DNA of 46,548 nt from assembly GCA_964423745.1 (NCBI GenBank), contig CAYRGG010000032.1, positions 1 through 46,548 on the forward strand. The letters are read 5' to 3'. Of this stretch, positions 8,800 to 17,277 are shown piece after piece. Both the position numbers and the translations under genes were made by a program. The stretch's first letter is position 1. Every line of letters starts with the position of its first letter. The stretch comes from CAYRGG01 sp964423745 (lineage in GTDB: Bacteria; Pseudomonadota; Gammaproteobacteria; Competibacterales; Competibacteraceae). The notes beneath the pieces are model-generated. The model ran no database searches. It was not told the origin of the DNA and saw only the letters and a list, made by a program, of their open reading frames with translations.

Positions 8800-11700
8800 A
8801 TGAACATTTTACCTACAACAGAGCGTCAGTGGGGGCGATGGCTACTAAATTTAAGTTTGTTTTTTGTCACGTTCGTCATCCTATTGCTTGTTGTGGGCCG
8901 TGTTTTACTACCGCAAATTACGCAATATCATACTGAAATAGAAAAAAACCTCAGTCGTTCTTTCGGCGTACCTGTTCAATTTCAACATTTAAACGTCACT
9001 TGGCACGGTTGGAAACCGAGGGTAACAGTTGACAATTTTCAGCTTGGCATATCTGAAAACCATCTGCCTTGGGCTCAGTTTGATAAGGGTTTTATCGAGT
9101 TAAATTTATTACAGTCGCTTCTGAGAAGACGTCTCGTCGCCAGTAGACTACGCGCTACCGGACTTCACCTGACCGCAGTACAAGAGCCTTCGGGAAGATT
9201 GCGTTTTGGACCTGAGTCTTCCGATCCTTCATCCCTTCGATTCCATGAGATGGCCCGCCGGTTTTCAGATCTACATGCTTTGGACTTAATCGTTCAGCAA
9301 ATTACCATACGTCCCGCCGCTAAGCTAGAAACCAAACACGTTATTCGTGACATGCGCATCACATTACGCCGTGATAAACAAATGCGTCGTTTGGCTTTAG
9401 GGGGGGAACTTCCGGAACGTCTGGGACAGCAAGCCCGGGCAGTACTGAAATGGCAGGGTAACATTCATGATGTCATGGCGGCTGACATTAGCTTTTATAT
9501 CCGAGGGGAAGCTTTGCAACTGGCAAATTGGCCTTTGCCAGAGGCCATAGTTAACGGAGAAATGCCTTTTTTTGAAGCCTGGGGAAACTGGGGACAAGGA
9601 AAAGTACAGACCCTAGATGGTCGAGTGCAGTTAAACCATTTAACCCCTCCAGCATCCCCGTTGCTAGCAGGCGTACGCAGATTATTGGCGCAAATGCCAA
9701 GCCTTTTTGCAGACTTTAGCTGGCGTCGGCGTCTACAAGGCTGGGACTGGCAAGGCAATCTGGAAGGTAAAGACGAGCGTGGTCTAATGCGTCTGCAAAG
9801 TGCTGTGCAATTGCAATTAAAAACCCCCTCCGGTACCGTCGGCACACCATCGCCTTACTTGGAAGGCTATAGCAATAACCTGCGTCTTGATGATATCGCT
9901 ACACTCATCAATCCTTTGTTGCAAGAAAATTCACCCCTAGCAACCATGAAACCGCGAGGTCATGTATCGGCATTGGCATTTCGCGTACCGTTGGAAAAGA
10001 AAACGGTAAAAACTCTGGATAATTATACGTTGGTTGCTCGTTTCCGAGACGTAGCCACTCAGCCTTGGCAACGCATACCCGGTGTGCAAGGTTTGCAAGG
10101 TGTTTTGACTTTAGATCAAAAGGGGGGTCGTGTTGAACTGGATAGCCGTCAGGTACGGCTAACGGGAGAGAAGCTATTACGTACTCCAATTTCCTTAGAT
10201 AGATTGATGGGGCCGATACGTTGGTGGTACAAGGCGGCTGATGGTTTTCACCTGACCTCAACCGGTCTGGATTTTAACAATGAGGACTTTAAGGCCCATT
10301 TACAGGGGCAAGTAGCCTTGTTGAATGCTGCCACAAGTCCATATCTCAATCTACAGCTCACTACCCAGGCGCTACGGGTGGACCAAGTGCGCCGTTACTT
10401 ACCCATGCCACTCATGCATCCAAAGCTTTCCGCATGGTTGAATCGGGCCCTAGTGGGTGGTCGTGTAACCAAAGGAACGGTGATTTGGCAGGGTTATGTT
10501 GATGATTTTCCCTTCGATAACGGTCAAGGTTTATTCCAAGTACGCCTAAAGTTGCGCGACGCTATCCTCGATTATGCGCACCGCTGGCCTCGAGTTGAAG
10601 CCCTAAACGGTGAGGTATTATTTCGCAACCGTGCATTACAGGTGAATGCCGTTGAAGGAAAAATTTTTGATGTGGATATCAAACAAGTGACGGCCCAAAT
10701 CGACGATTTAAGCAAGGGAATACTGGACATTGAGGGGCGTGTTCAGGGGCTGGGCATGAAAATGGTGAATTTTTTGAAAACCGGGCCCCTAGCGAAAACG
10801 ATCGGTAAGCAGGTGCAGGCTATCCAAGTGATGGGCAACAATAACTTGGACCTTCACTTGAAGATTCCTCTCCGTAAGGTCCGCTCGTTGCAAGTGCAAG
10901 GGGCAGTTCATTTTGCGGGTGGGCAGCTGACGCTGCCCCAGTGGAAACTGAATCTCACCCGTATCTACGGTGCCGTGGAATTCACCCGGGCCGGTTTACA
11001 GGCCCGTGATATAAAACTAGCACTCCGTGGGCAACCGGCAAAAATGGATATCACTACCCGATCCCATAAGACTCGTCATGGTAGGGAAACCCGTTTTATA
11101 GTACGGGGTCGTTTTGGAGTACAAACATTATTAGGTCGTCATGAATCCGTTTTGAAACCGTATTTAAACGGTGAATCCCACTGGCGGGTGGTTGTAAAAA
11201 CGCCCTCAACCGGTAACATTCAAGTAGAGCTTACCTCTGATTTACAGGGTATGGCTGTCAATCTACCAGAGCCTTTAGTTAAAACAGCGCAACAAAACCG
11301 TCCCTTCATCGCACGTATTGAACCCCAAAGTGATGGTAAGCTGTTTTGCCGGTTGACCTATGGCTCCTCGGTTCAAACGGCTGTGGAATTGACGGGGTTT
11401 CCAGAAACCCCACAGCTGACCAGGGGTGAACTGCGTATTGGGAGCGGTGTGGCCCAGCTTCCCAAGCAACCGGGCTTGATGGTGATTGCTCATTTACCGC
11501 GGTTTGCTCTAGCGACAGCCATAGCCAGTGGACGGCAGCAAATTAGGCAATGGCCTGTCTGGTTGAGGGAGATAGATATCCGTTTTGATGAGCTGGCATT
11601 GATGGGTCAGCGGTTTGCTCAGGTGCGTCTCACGGTAACTCCGAAAGACGACGGTTTGGCGCTACAATTGGCCAGTAAAAGCCTAGCGGGTCGGGTATAT

Positions 11701-12651
11701 CTACCGGCCCAAGCGACGTCCAACACACCTATTGGCGTACAATTGCAACGCCTACGTTTAAGTCGTGAAGACACGCCGAACCCTAGCCCAGGAAAAGGTA
11801 TAGATCCTCATCAAATTCCTCCTCTATGGATGTCAGTAGAAGACCTTATGTTGGATGATCGGTCTGTGGGGGAGCTACGGCTTTCCCTTATGCCGGAAGC
11901 CCGGGGTTTACGGATAAAAAATCTACAGCTTTCTGGCGATGAATATCACATTACCGCTAGCGGTGATTGGTGGTACAACGAGCCACAGCCAGTCTCTCAT
12001 CTTAAAGCTACCTTGACGGCCCAGAATCTTGGCAAAACGTTGCGGGCTTTTGGTTATGAAGATGCCTTGAAGGAAGGGGAGGCCAAAGCGAATTTGGCTA
12101 TCCAATGGGCAGCGCCTTTTCCAGCGATTACGCCGGAGCTCATCGAGGGTGATCTGACGTTTACCATTGCCCAGGGACGGTTGTTAGATGTGGAACCTGG
12201 ATTAGGTCGTCTAGTAGGATTATTAAATATTGGCAGCTTGTCCCGGCGTTTACAACTGGATTTTAGCGATTTATTTAAGGAAGGGTTAGGGTTTGATCAG
12301 CTTAGTGGCACGGTTCGGTTTGCAAAGGGTCATGCCTATAATAACGTGGCCATCGAGGCACCTGCGGCACAAGTAAAACTTACGGGCCGTATTGGTTTCC
12401 AAGAACGAGACTACCGGCAAACTGTTACCGTGACGCCGCAAGTTGGTTCGCCCCTCGCCATTGCGGGCGCTATCGCGGGTGGACCTGCCGTGGGCGCCGC
12501 CGTACTTTTTGCTGAAAGTATTTTCAAACCCGAAATCGATCAAATCACTCGCTATCAATATCTTGTAACAGGTTCTTGGGACGATCCGGTTATTCAGCCG
12601 AGAAAAGCGCCAGTTGTGGTGGATCCTTATTCCATGCGTAGCGGTGGCTAG
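8800..12651 (+). CDS. yhdP: YhdP family AsmA-like envelope protein
   Basis: Very large inner-membrane-anchored AsmA-like protein of 1283 residues (E. coli YhdP 1266). One N-terminal membrane segment (about residues 13-38) is followed by a long periplasmic region of beta strands, with the DUF3971 region in the first half and the AsmA-like C-terminal domain around FTIAQGRLLDVEPGLGRLVGLLNIGSLSRRL. In enterics YhdP, TamB and YdbH act redundantly as bridges that move phospholipid to the outer membrane. The gene follows rng as in E. coli, but tldD, its usual next gene, is replaced here by a thioredoxin-fold gene and the convergent tam operon. Start ATG 8800. Confidence 0.93.
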   Translation: MNILPTTERQWGRWLLNLSLFFVTFVILLLVVGRVLLPQITQYHTEIEKNLSRSFGVPVQFQHLNVTWHGWKPRVTVDNFQLGISENHLPWAQFDKGFIELNLLQSLLRRRLVASRLRATGLHLTAVQEPSGRLRFGPESSDPSSLRFHEMARRFSDLHALDLIVQQITIRPAAKLETKHVIRDMRITLRRDKQMRRLALGGELPERLGQQARAVLKWQGNIHDVMAADISFYIRGEALQLANWPLPEAIVNGEMPFFEAWGNWGQGKVQTLDGRVQLNHLTPPASPLLAGVRRLLAQMPSLFADFSWRRRLQGWDWQGNLEGKDERGLMRLQSAVQLQLKTPSGTVGTPSPYLEGYSNNLRLDDIATLINPLLQENSPLATMKPRGHVSALAFRVPLEKKTVKTLDNYTLVARFRDVATQPWQRIPGVQGLQGVLTLDQKGGRVELDSRQVRLTGEKLLRTPISLDRLMGPIRWWYKAADGFHLTSTGLDFNNEDFKAHLQGQVALLNAATSPYLNLQLTTQALRVDQVRRYLPMPLMHPKLSAWLNRALVGGRVTKGTVIWQGYVDDFPFDNGQGLFQVRLKLRDAILDYAHRWPRVEALNGEVLFRNRALQVNAVEGKIFDVDIKQVTAQIDDLSKGILDIEGRVQGLGMKMVNFLKTGPLAKTIGKQVQAIQVMGNNNLDLHLKIPLRKVRSLQVQGAVHFAGGQLTLPQWKLNLTRIYGAVEFTRAGLQARDIKLALRGQPAKMDITTRSHKTRHGRETRFIVRGRFGVQTLLGRHESVLKPYLNGESHWRVVVKTPSTGNIQVELTSDLQGMAVNLPEPLVKTAQQNRPFIARIEPQSDGKLFCRLTYGSSVQTAVELTGFPETPQLTRGELRIGSGVAQLPKQPGLMVIAHLPRFALATAIASGRQQIRQWPVWLREIDIRFDELALMGQRFAQVRLTVTPKDDGLALQLASKSLAGRVYLPAQATSNTPIGVQLQRLRLSREDTPNPSPGKGIDPHQIPPLWMSVEDLMLDDRSVGELRLSLMPEARGLRIKNLQLSGDEYHITASGDWWYNEPQPVSHLKATLTAQNLGKTLRAFGYEDALKEGEAKANLAIQWAAPFPAITPELIEGDLTFTIAQGRLLDVEPGLGRLVGLLNIGSLSRRLQLDFSDLFKEGLGFDQLSGTVRFAKGHAYNNVAIEAPAAQVKLTGRIGFQERDYRQTVTVTPQVGSPLAIAGAIAGGPAVGAAVLFAESIFKPEIDQITRYQYLVTGSWDDPVIQPRKAPVVVDPYSMRSGG

Positions 12652-12732
12652 GGACGACATGGCACTTAAGCATTGCTTCGAATCTAATGTAGACTATAGA
12701 GATAGCCCTTAATCATCCGGGGAGATTAAATC

Positions 12733-13317
12733 ATGTCCTTAACGCCTTCCACCATGCTCGACTTAGGAACACCTGCGCCGGATTTTAACTTGCCAGAGCC
12801 TATGACTGGTAAAACCGTATCTTTGAACGATTTTGCCGGGGCGCCGGGTTTATTAGTGATTTTTATGTGTAACCATTGCCCTTATGTAAAACATATCCGT
12901 CATGGGTTAGCTGAATTCGCTCGCGAATATCAAGCTAAAGGACTTAAGATTGTTGCTATTAGTTCTAACGATGTGGAAAACCACCCAGACGACAGCCCCG
13001 AGAAAATGATCGAGGAGGTAAAAAATATCGGTTACTCGTTTCCCTATCTTTATGATGAATCTCAAGAAGTAGCCACCGCCTATCAAGCGGCTTGTACGCC
13101 GGATTTGTATCTGTTTGATGGAGATATGAAACTTGCCTACCGGGGCCAATTTGACGATAGCCGCCCCGGCAACGATAAACCAGTGACTGGGGCAGATCTG
13201 CGGGCTGCGGTGGATGCCCTACTTGCGGGTCAACCCATATCCAGTGACCAGAAAGCCAGCATGGGTTGCAACATCAAATGGAAGCCTGGAAACGAACCCA
13301 ATTACTACGGGTCGTAA
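12733..13317 (+). CDS. Thioredoxin-fold (AhpC/TSA-type) protein
   Basis: Small 194-residue redoxin with no signal peptide, so probably cytoplasmic. The start TPAPDFNLPEP is typical of AhpC/TSA-redoxin domains. The active site is C46-N-H-C49 within IFMCNHCPYVKHI. The segments IVAISSNDVENHPDDSP and CTPDLYLFDGDMKLAYRGQFDDSRPG are characteristic of a widespread but little-studied thioredoxin-like family. The true partner is unknown; peroxiredoxin or disulfide reductase activity are both possible. A strong GGGGAGA ribosome binding site lies shortly before ATG 12733. The stop is 18 bases from the convergent tamB stop. Confidence 0.88.
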   Translation: MSLTPSTMLDLGTPAPDFNLPEPMTGKTVSLNDFAGAPGLLVIFMCNHCPYVKHIRHGLAEFAREYQAKGLKIVAISSNDVENHPDDSPEKMIEEVKNIGYSFPYLYDESQEVATAYQAACTPDLYLFDGDMKLAYRGQFDDSRPGNDKPVTGADLRAAVDALLAGQPISSDQKASMGCNIKWKPGNEPNYYGS

Positions 13318-13325
13318 TGAATAGT

Positions 13326-13344
13326 CTGAAACCGCTCATTTCAG
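13326..13344. terminator. Possible weak bidirectional terminator hairpin
   Basis: Inverted repeat CTGAAA-N7-TTTCAG lies between the convergent thioredoxin-fold gene and tamB and includes the tamB stop codon. The stem is only six pairs and no clear U-tract follows on either strand, so it may have no function. Confidence 0.25.
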
Positions 13345-16300
13345 TTGAATGGTATAGAGTATATCAGCGCCTGTTTGCTCGCTGCTAGTGGTGGCTTCGA
13401 GACGCAGCCGTCGACTGAGACGATAGCGCATAATAAAGGTGCTGACGGCATCGAATAACCCGATGCCATAGCCCACATATAGGTCGGGCGTCAGATAGCG
13501 CCCTACCGTAAAAGCGGTTTGGTCGGCGGCTTCCGGTGCGGTGCCCAAGGTTAAATACGATAAAATACTACTGTCAGGCATGGGTGGTTCGGAAAACAGC
13601 TTTAACTGAGGATTTCTAGCATTCCCAGTGACCTGTGCTCCCACCAAGATACTGCCATCATCGGTGGTAGCCGTGGCAGCGGTTTCGATGGTGCGGGTTA
13701 TCCGCATATCCAAGTTTGGATTATCCAGCGGACTGTTACTGAACAAAACTCGTCCTCGTTCAATCTGTAAGGTTTGTCCGTAAAGGGTGTATTCGCCTGC
13801 TTCTACCTCGATGGCGCCATTACCCTGCAGGGCCGAGCGCGGAGTTTGCTTGATGGCCAAGTCACCCGCTAATTTTCCTTGAAAGTCAAAAGCGTTTACC
13901 CGCACATCGTCACCAAATATAAGTCGCACTTGAACGAACAGGGGAAGCCCATTATCTTCACGACTTTGCTCGATATCATCATCCTCGTCAGAAACGATGA
14001 CCACATCGGGAGAAGTGCCTACCCGGTTAACCCCCCCACTTCCCCCCTGGGGGCTTAAATAAGCTTCTGGAATGACTACTTGTCCGGTAAGCCGCGCCCG
14101 AGATTTGTTAATGGCGAAACGCAGATCAGGACTTACCAAAGCCTGTAGATCACTGGCATCGGCAACCTGAAACTTTTCCCCATTAAGGTTAAGGGTCAGT
14201 TCGCCATCGGCAGGTTGCAGTTCTCCCGAGAGCTGTAATTCCCCAGGGCCAGAATCAGCGGATCCTGTAAGTTCTAAGGTACCGCGACCATCGCTGACTA
14301 CCGCTAATTGAATATCTGTAATCTGCGTGGCCACTTCAGGGACGCTAAACGCACCGTCTTCTAGCACCAGTGAACCGCCGATGGCGGGTGCGGCCAGGGT
14401 TCCGGAAAAGTCTAAATCCGCTAGGATTTGTCCAGCGATATCTTGCACCATAGGAACAACAGCGGAAACGATATCCAACCCTTGGATATTTGCCGTAAGT
14501 CCGCCATTTAAACGGGCTGCATTGGGTAGGTCAATGATTTGTACATCGGCCTGCAGTCGCCCAATGCTGCCGGTATCTAACTCTAAGGTTGCGGTGGCGT
14601 TATTACCGTCGGATTCGGCTTTGAGATTACCACCCCCTAGGGTGATGGTGGCTGGCATCCCATTGGCGGTGACGGTAAGGTCGCCTGGGCTGACTTGCAG
14701 ATCCACGTTACCCTGGATACGGCCATCGGGCTGTGTTGAACCGGTTACTACCCCGCTTAATTCGGTGTCGGTTTCAACATTGCCCGCGGGCAAGAAAGCC
14801 GCGAAACGCTGCACATCCAGTTGCGCTAATTCAACCCGCCCGCGAGCACCCCTATCCGCATTCCAATCGCCTCGCAGACAAAGTTCAGCGGTTCCACTGG
14901 TCAGGCAGCCTTGGTCTATTATTGCCATTTCAAGTGCGATCTGAAGAGGCATGGTTTGCGCCAGTGTCCAGCTGCCCGCTAACGTATTGCGAGCAGCCAG
15001 TTCGGTGATTTGGCCGCGCCAGACATTTTCAGCCTGATCTAGATTACCCGTTAACGCCACTTGAAAAGCCTCGGGGTCTCCCGTTAGTGAAACCTGTAGG
15101 TTGTGGTCGGCGGGTGTGCCAGCGCCTGCCATGCGCAAACTTTGCCAGGTTTGACCAGCCAATTGCAGATCTGTACCGGTGAGGGTAAGCTGGGAACGAG
15201 TAGCGCCACTGATATCGATAGTGGCATTTCCCTCGAGACGCTGAATGGCTGTTTCGCCCAGGGCCAGTTGCTGAATGAACATATCCAGTTCAGCGCGGGG
15301 TTCATCCCGAGGGCCTATGATATCGCCAGTGCTAGTGACGGTGCCGGTTGCCGTGGGCCATAGCTCACTGATGGCGGGCACGTTTAATTGCCAATCTATA
15401 TTCCAGCCCTGGGCGACTTGCCCGTCGATAGTTAGATTGGCCTCGCCAGCACGTAGCGTAAATTTAGGAATCACCAGGTTTTCATCGTTGACTTCCACCT
15501 GTCCGTCACCTTGCACGGTTTGTCCCCGCAAAGTGCCAGTCAGTTTTTCTAGATTAGCTGTGGCATTGACCCTATCTTGTGCTATTTTGCCTTGACTGGT
15601 CAGGGCAAAGGTGAGGTTGCCGGGTAAATCCGGCCAGTTTATACCAGGGTTGAGGGTTGTGCCGCTTAGTGCGGCTTGCCAACTCACTGTAGGTTGCCAA
15701 CGGGTGCTCAAGTTACCCTCGACGGCACCGCCCAGGGTGCTTCCTTCAAGCTGCACTGCTTCTAGTGCTTGTGCCGAGCCTTTACCTTTTAAGCGCCAGC
15801 TTCCTTGGGGAACAGCCTGACCCCCCACTTGTGTGTCCACATTAAACTGATAGTCCTTAATGCTACCGCTGGTCTCAAAGGTGCCACGGGTGCTTTCTAT
15901 TTGCGGTGTGCCTACCACCGGCCACGCGAGAGACTGCCATTGCCCCTCGGCTTGGAAGGCGAGATCGGCAAAATTTAACCGGCCGTTGGCAGTCAAGGAG
16001 AGATCACCCGCTGGCGCTTTAACAGCCAGTTGCGAGATTACAATGGCTTCATCGCTGCCCTGCGCTTCTAATTGAACATTCAGTTTGCCAAGATCAGGGC
16101 CGGCCAGCGCCGTGGTCGCCTCTAGGGTGTAATCTTGTAAGGTGCCTTGCAGCGCAAACTGACCCTGGGGGCTTTGAATGGTAGGTTCTCCGGTTAATGG
16201 CCAGGCTAGTGCTTGCCATTGCCCACTGACGTTGAGGGTTTCTTTGGCAAGATCGATATCCGCTTGCAGAGTAAGCGCCAGGGGATGTTCAGCGGCGCCG

Positions 16301-17277
16301 ACGACAAACTCCTCAACCAAAATGCCTTGATTACCGCCGGTGATTTGGAAGCGCCCGTCCAGGGGGCCTATCTCGGGGAGGCGTGTAGCAAATCCTCCTT
16401 GCCCTTGAAAATCGTTCAAATTACCTTGTGTTTGTAGACGAGCAGTTAACCGGTTTCCTGTGAGCTCTGGGGAAAACGCCCCTAAATTCCCAATTTGCAG
16501 ACGAAGTTCTGCCGCCCAATCGGGATTAGTCAATAACTGGGAGAGCGTCCCCTCCAAGTTGGCTTCCATGGCGCCAGTGGTTGCAAAATCCACGCTTAAA
16601 GTCTCTTCTATAGGGCCTTGAATATCGCCTTGTAAAGTTAGCGGCGGGTAGTCGGTACTTTGTAAAGCGCCTTCTAGGGTGAGGGTCAACGGCATGTTGC
16701 CAGCGAGCGTCAATTCCCCTTCGGCATTCAATTGACCTTGTGGCATGGACAGGGTGAATTGGTCTACGGTGATAGTCTGTTCCTGAGTGGCAGCCTGGAG
16801 GACGGCTTCATGGATGATAACGGGTTGTTCTGCCTCATCAGGCCAAATACGAAAATTACTGATTCGGGATTGTGCAAGGGTAATTTGAAGGGGTAGAGCT
16901 ATGTCCTTGAGGTCAACAGGTTGCGCTGGAGGAGGTTTGGGTTCTTCAGTGGGGGGTGGAAGACGAAGGTCTATGCCGTCGGCTTGCAACAAATCAATCT
17001 GTAGACGCCCAAGAAACAACTTTGCTGGCTTCCACTTTAGGGTGGCTTGTTGAAGGGCAAATTCCAGTTCGCCGTCTTGGTAGTACAGGTCTTCTATAGA
17101 CAAAGGACTTATCAGCCGACCTTCAATACGCTCATAACGTAAAGTGCCCGGTAAGAATTTTTCAGCGGTGTTCAGCGCCATGCGCAACCCGGTTTCGGTG
17201 GCCATGACAAAACCGAGTACGATGACCAGCACGGCCAACAATACAAAAAAGGGGCCAAAGATATAACGCAATTTCAC
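13336..17277 (-). CDS. tamB: TamB, translocation and assembly module inner-membrane subunit
   Basis: 1313-residue AsmA-like protein (E. coli 1259) anchored in the inner membrane by one N-terminal segment (FGPFFVLLAVLVIVLGFVM). A short Pro-rich stretch lies near residues 105-120, then a very long repetitive beta-strand region spans the periplasm. It ends with the DUF490/TamB C-terminal domain (GEYTLYGQTLQIERGRVLFS, a hallmark, then DPNLDMRI-like SPLDNPNLDMRITR). It binds TamA in the outer membrane and takes part in phospholipid transport and, for some substrates, barrel assembly. Its ATG overlaps the tamA stop by 4 bases (17274-17277), so the two are translationally coupled. Confidence 0.95.
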   Translation of the reverse strand: MKLRYIFGPFFVLLAVLVIVLGFVMATETGLRMALNTAEKFLPGTLRYERIEGRLISPLSIEDLYYQDGELEFALQQATLKWKPAKLFLGRLQIDLLQADGIDLRLPPPTEEPKPPPAQPVDLKDIALPLQITLAQSRISNFRIWPDEAEQPVIIHEAVLQAATQEQTITVDQFTLSMPQGQLNAEGELTLAGNMPLTLTLEGALQSTDYPPLTLQGDIQGPIEETLSVDFATTGAMEANLEGTLSQLLTNPDWAAELRLQIGNLGAFSPELTGNRLTARLQTQGNLNDFQGQGGFATRLPEIGPLDGRFQITGGNQGILVEEFVVGAAEHPLALTLQADIDLAKETLNVSGQWQALAWPLTGEPTIQSPQGQFALQGTLQDYTLEATTALAGPDLGKLNVQLEAQGSDEAIVISQLAVKAPAGDLSLTANGRLNFADLAFQAEGQWQSLAWPVVGTPQIESTRGTFETSGSIKDYQFNVDTQVGGQAVPQGSWRLKGKGSAQALEAVQLEGSTLGGAVEGNLSTRWQPTVSWQAALSGTTLNPGINWPDLPGNLTFALTSQGKIAQDRVNATANLEKLTGTLRGQTVQGDGQVEVNDENLVIPKFTLRAGEANLTIDGQVAQGWNIDWQLNVPAISELWPTATGTVTSTGDIIGPRDEPRAELDMFIQQLALGETAIQRLEGNATIDISGATRSQLTLTGTDLQLAGQTWQSLRMAGAGTPADHNLQVSLTGDPEAFQVALTGNLDQAENVWRGQITELAARNTLAGSWTLAQTMPLQIALEMAIIDQGCLTSGTAELCLRGDWNADRGARGRVELAQLDVQRFAAFLPAGNVETDTELSGVVTGSTQPDGRIQGNVDLQVSPGDLTVTANGMPATITLGGGNLKAESDGNNATATLELDTGSIGRLQADVQIIDLPNAARLNGGLTANIQGLDIVSAVVPMVQDIAGQILADLDFSGTLAAPAIGGSLVLEDGAFSVPEVATQITDIQLAVVSDGRGTLELTGSADSGPGELQLSGELQPADGELTLNLNGEKFQVADASDLQALVSPDLRFAINKSRARLTGQVVIPEAYLSPQGGSGGVNRVGTSPDVVIVSDEDDDIEQSREDNGLPLFVQVRLIFGDDVRVNAFDFQGKLAGDLAIKQTPRSALQGNGAIEVEAGEYTLYGQTLQIERGRVLFSNSPLDNPNLDMRITRTIETAATATTDDGSILVGAQVTGNARNPQLKLFSEPPMPDSSILSYLTLGTAPEAADQTAFTVGRYLTPDLYVGYGIGLFDAVSTFIMRYRLSRRLRLEATTSSEQTGADILYTIQLK

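Noticed and set aside
14327..14944. 205-codon plus-strand frame within tamB
   Set aside because: Antisense to the well-supported tamB frame; no ribosome binding site and no recognisable domain, so a coding shadow.
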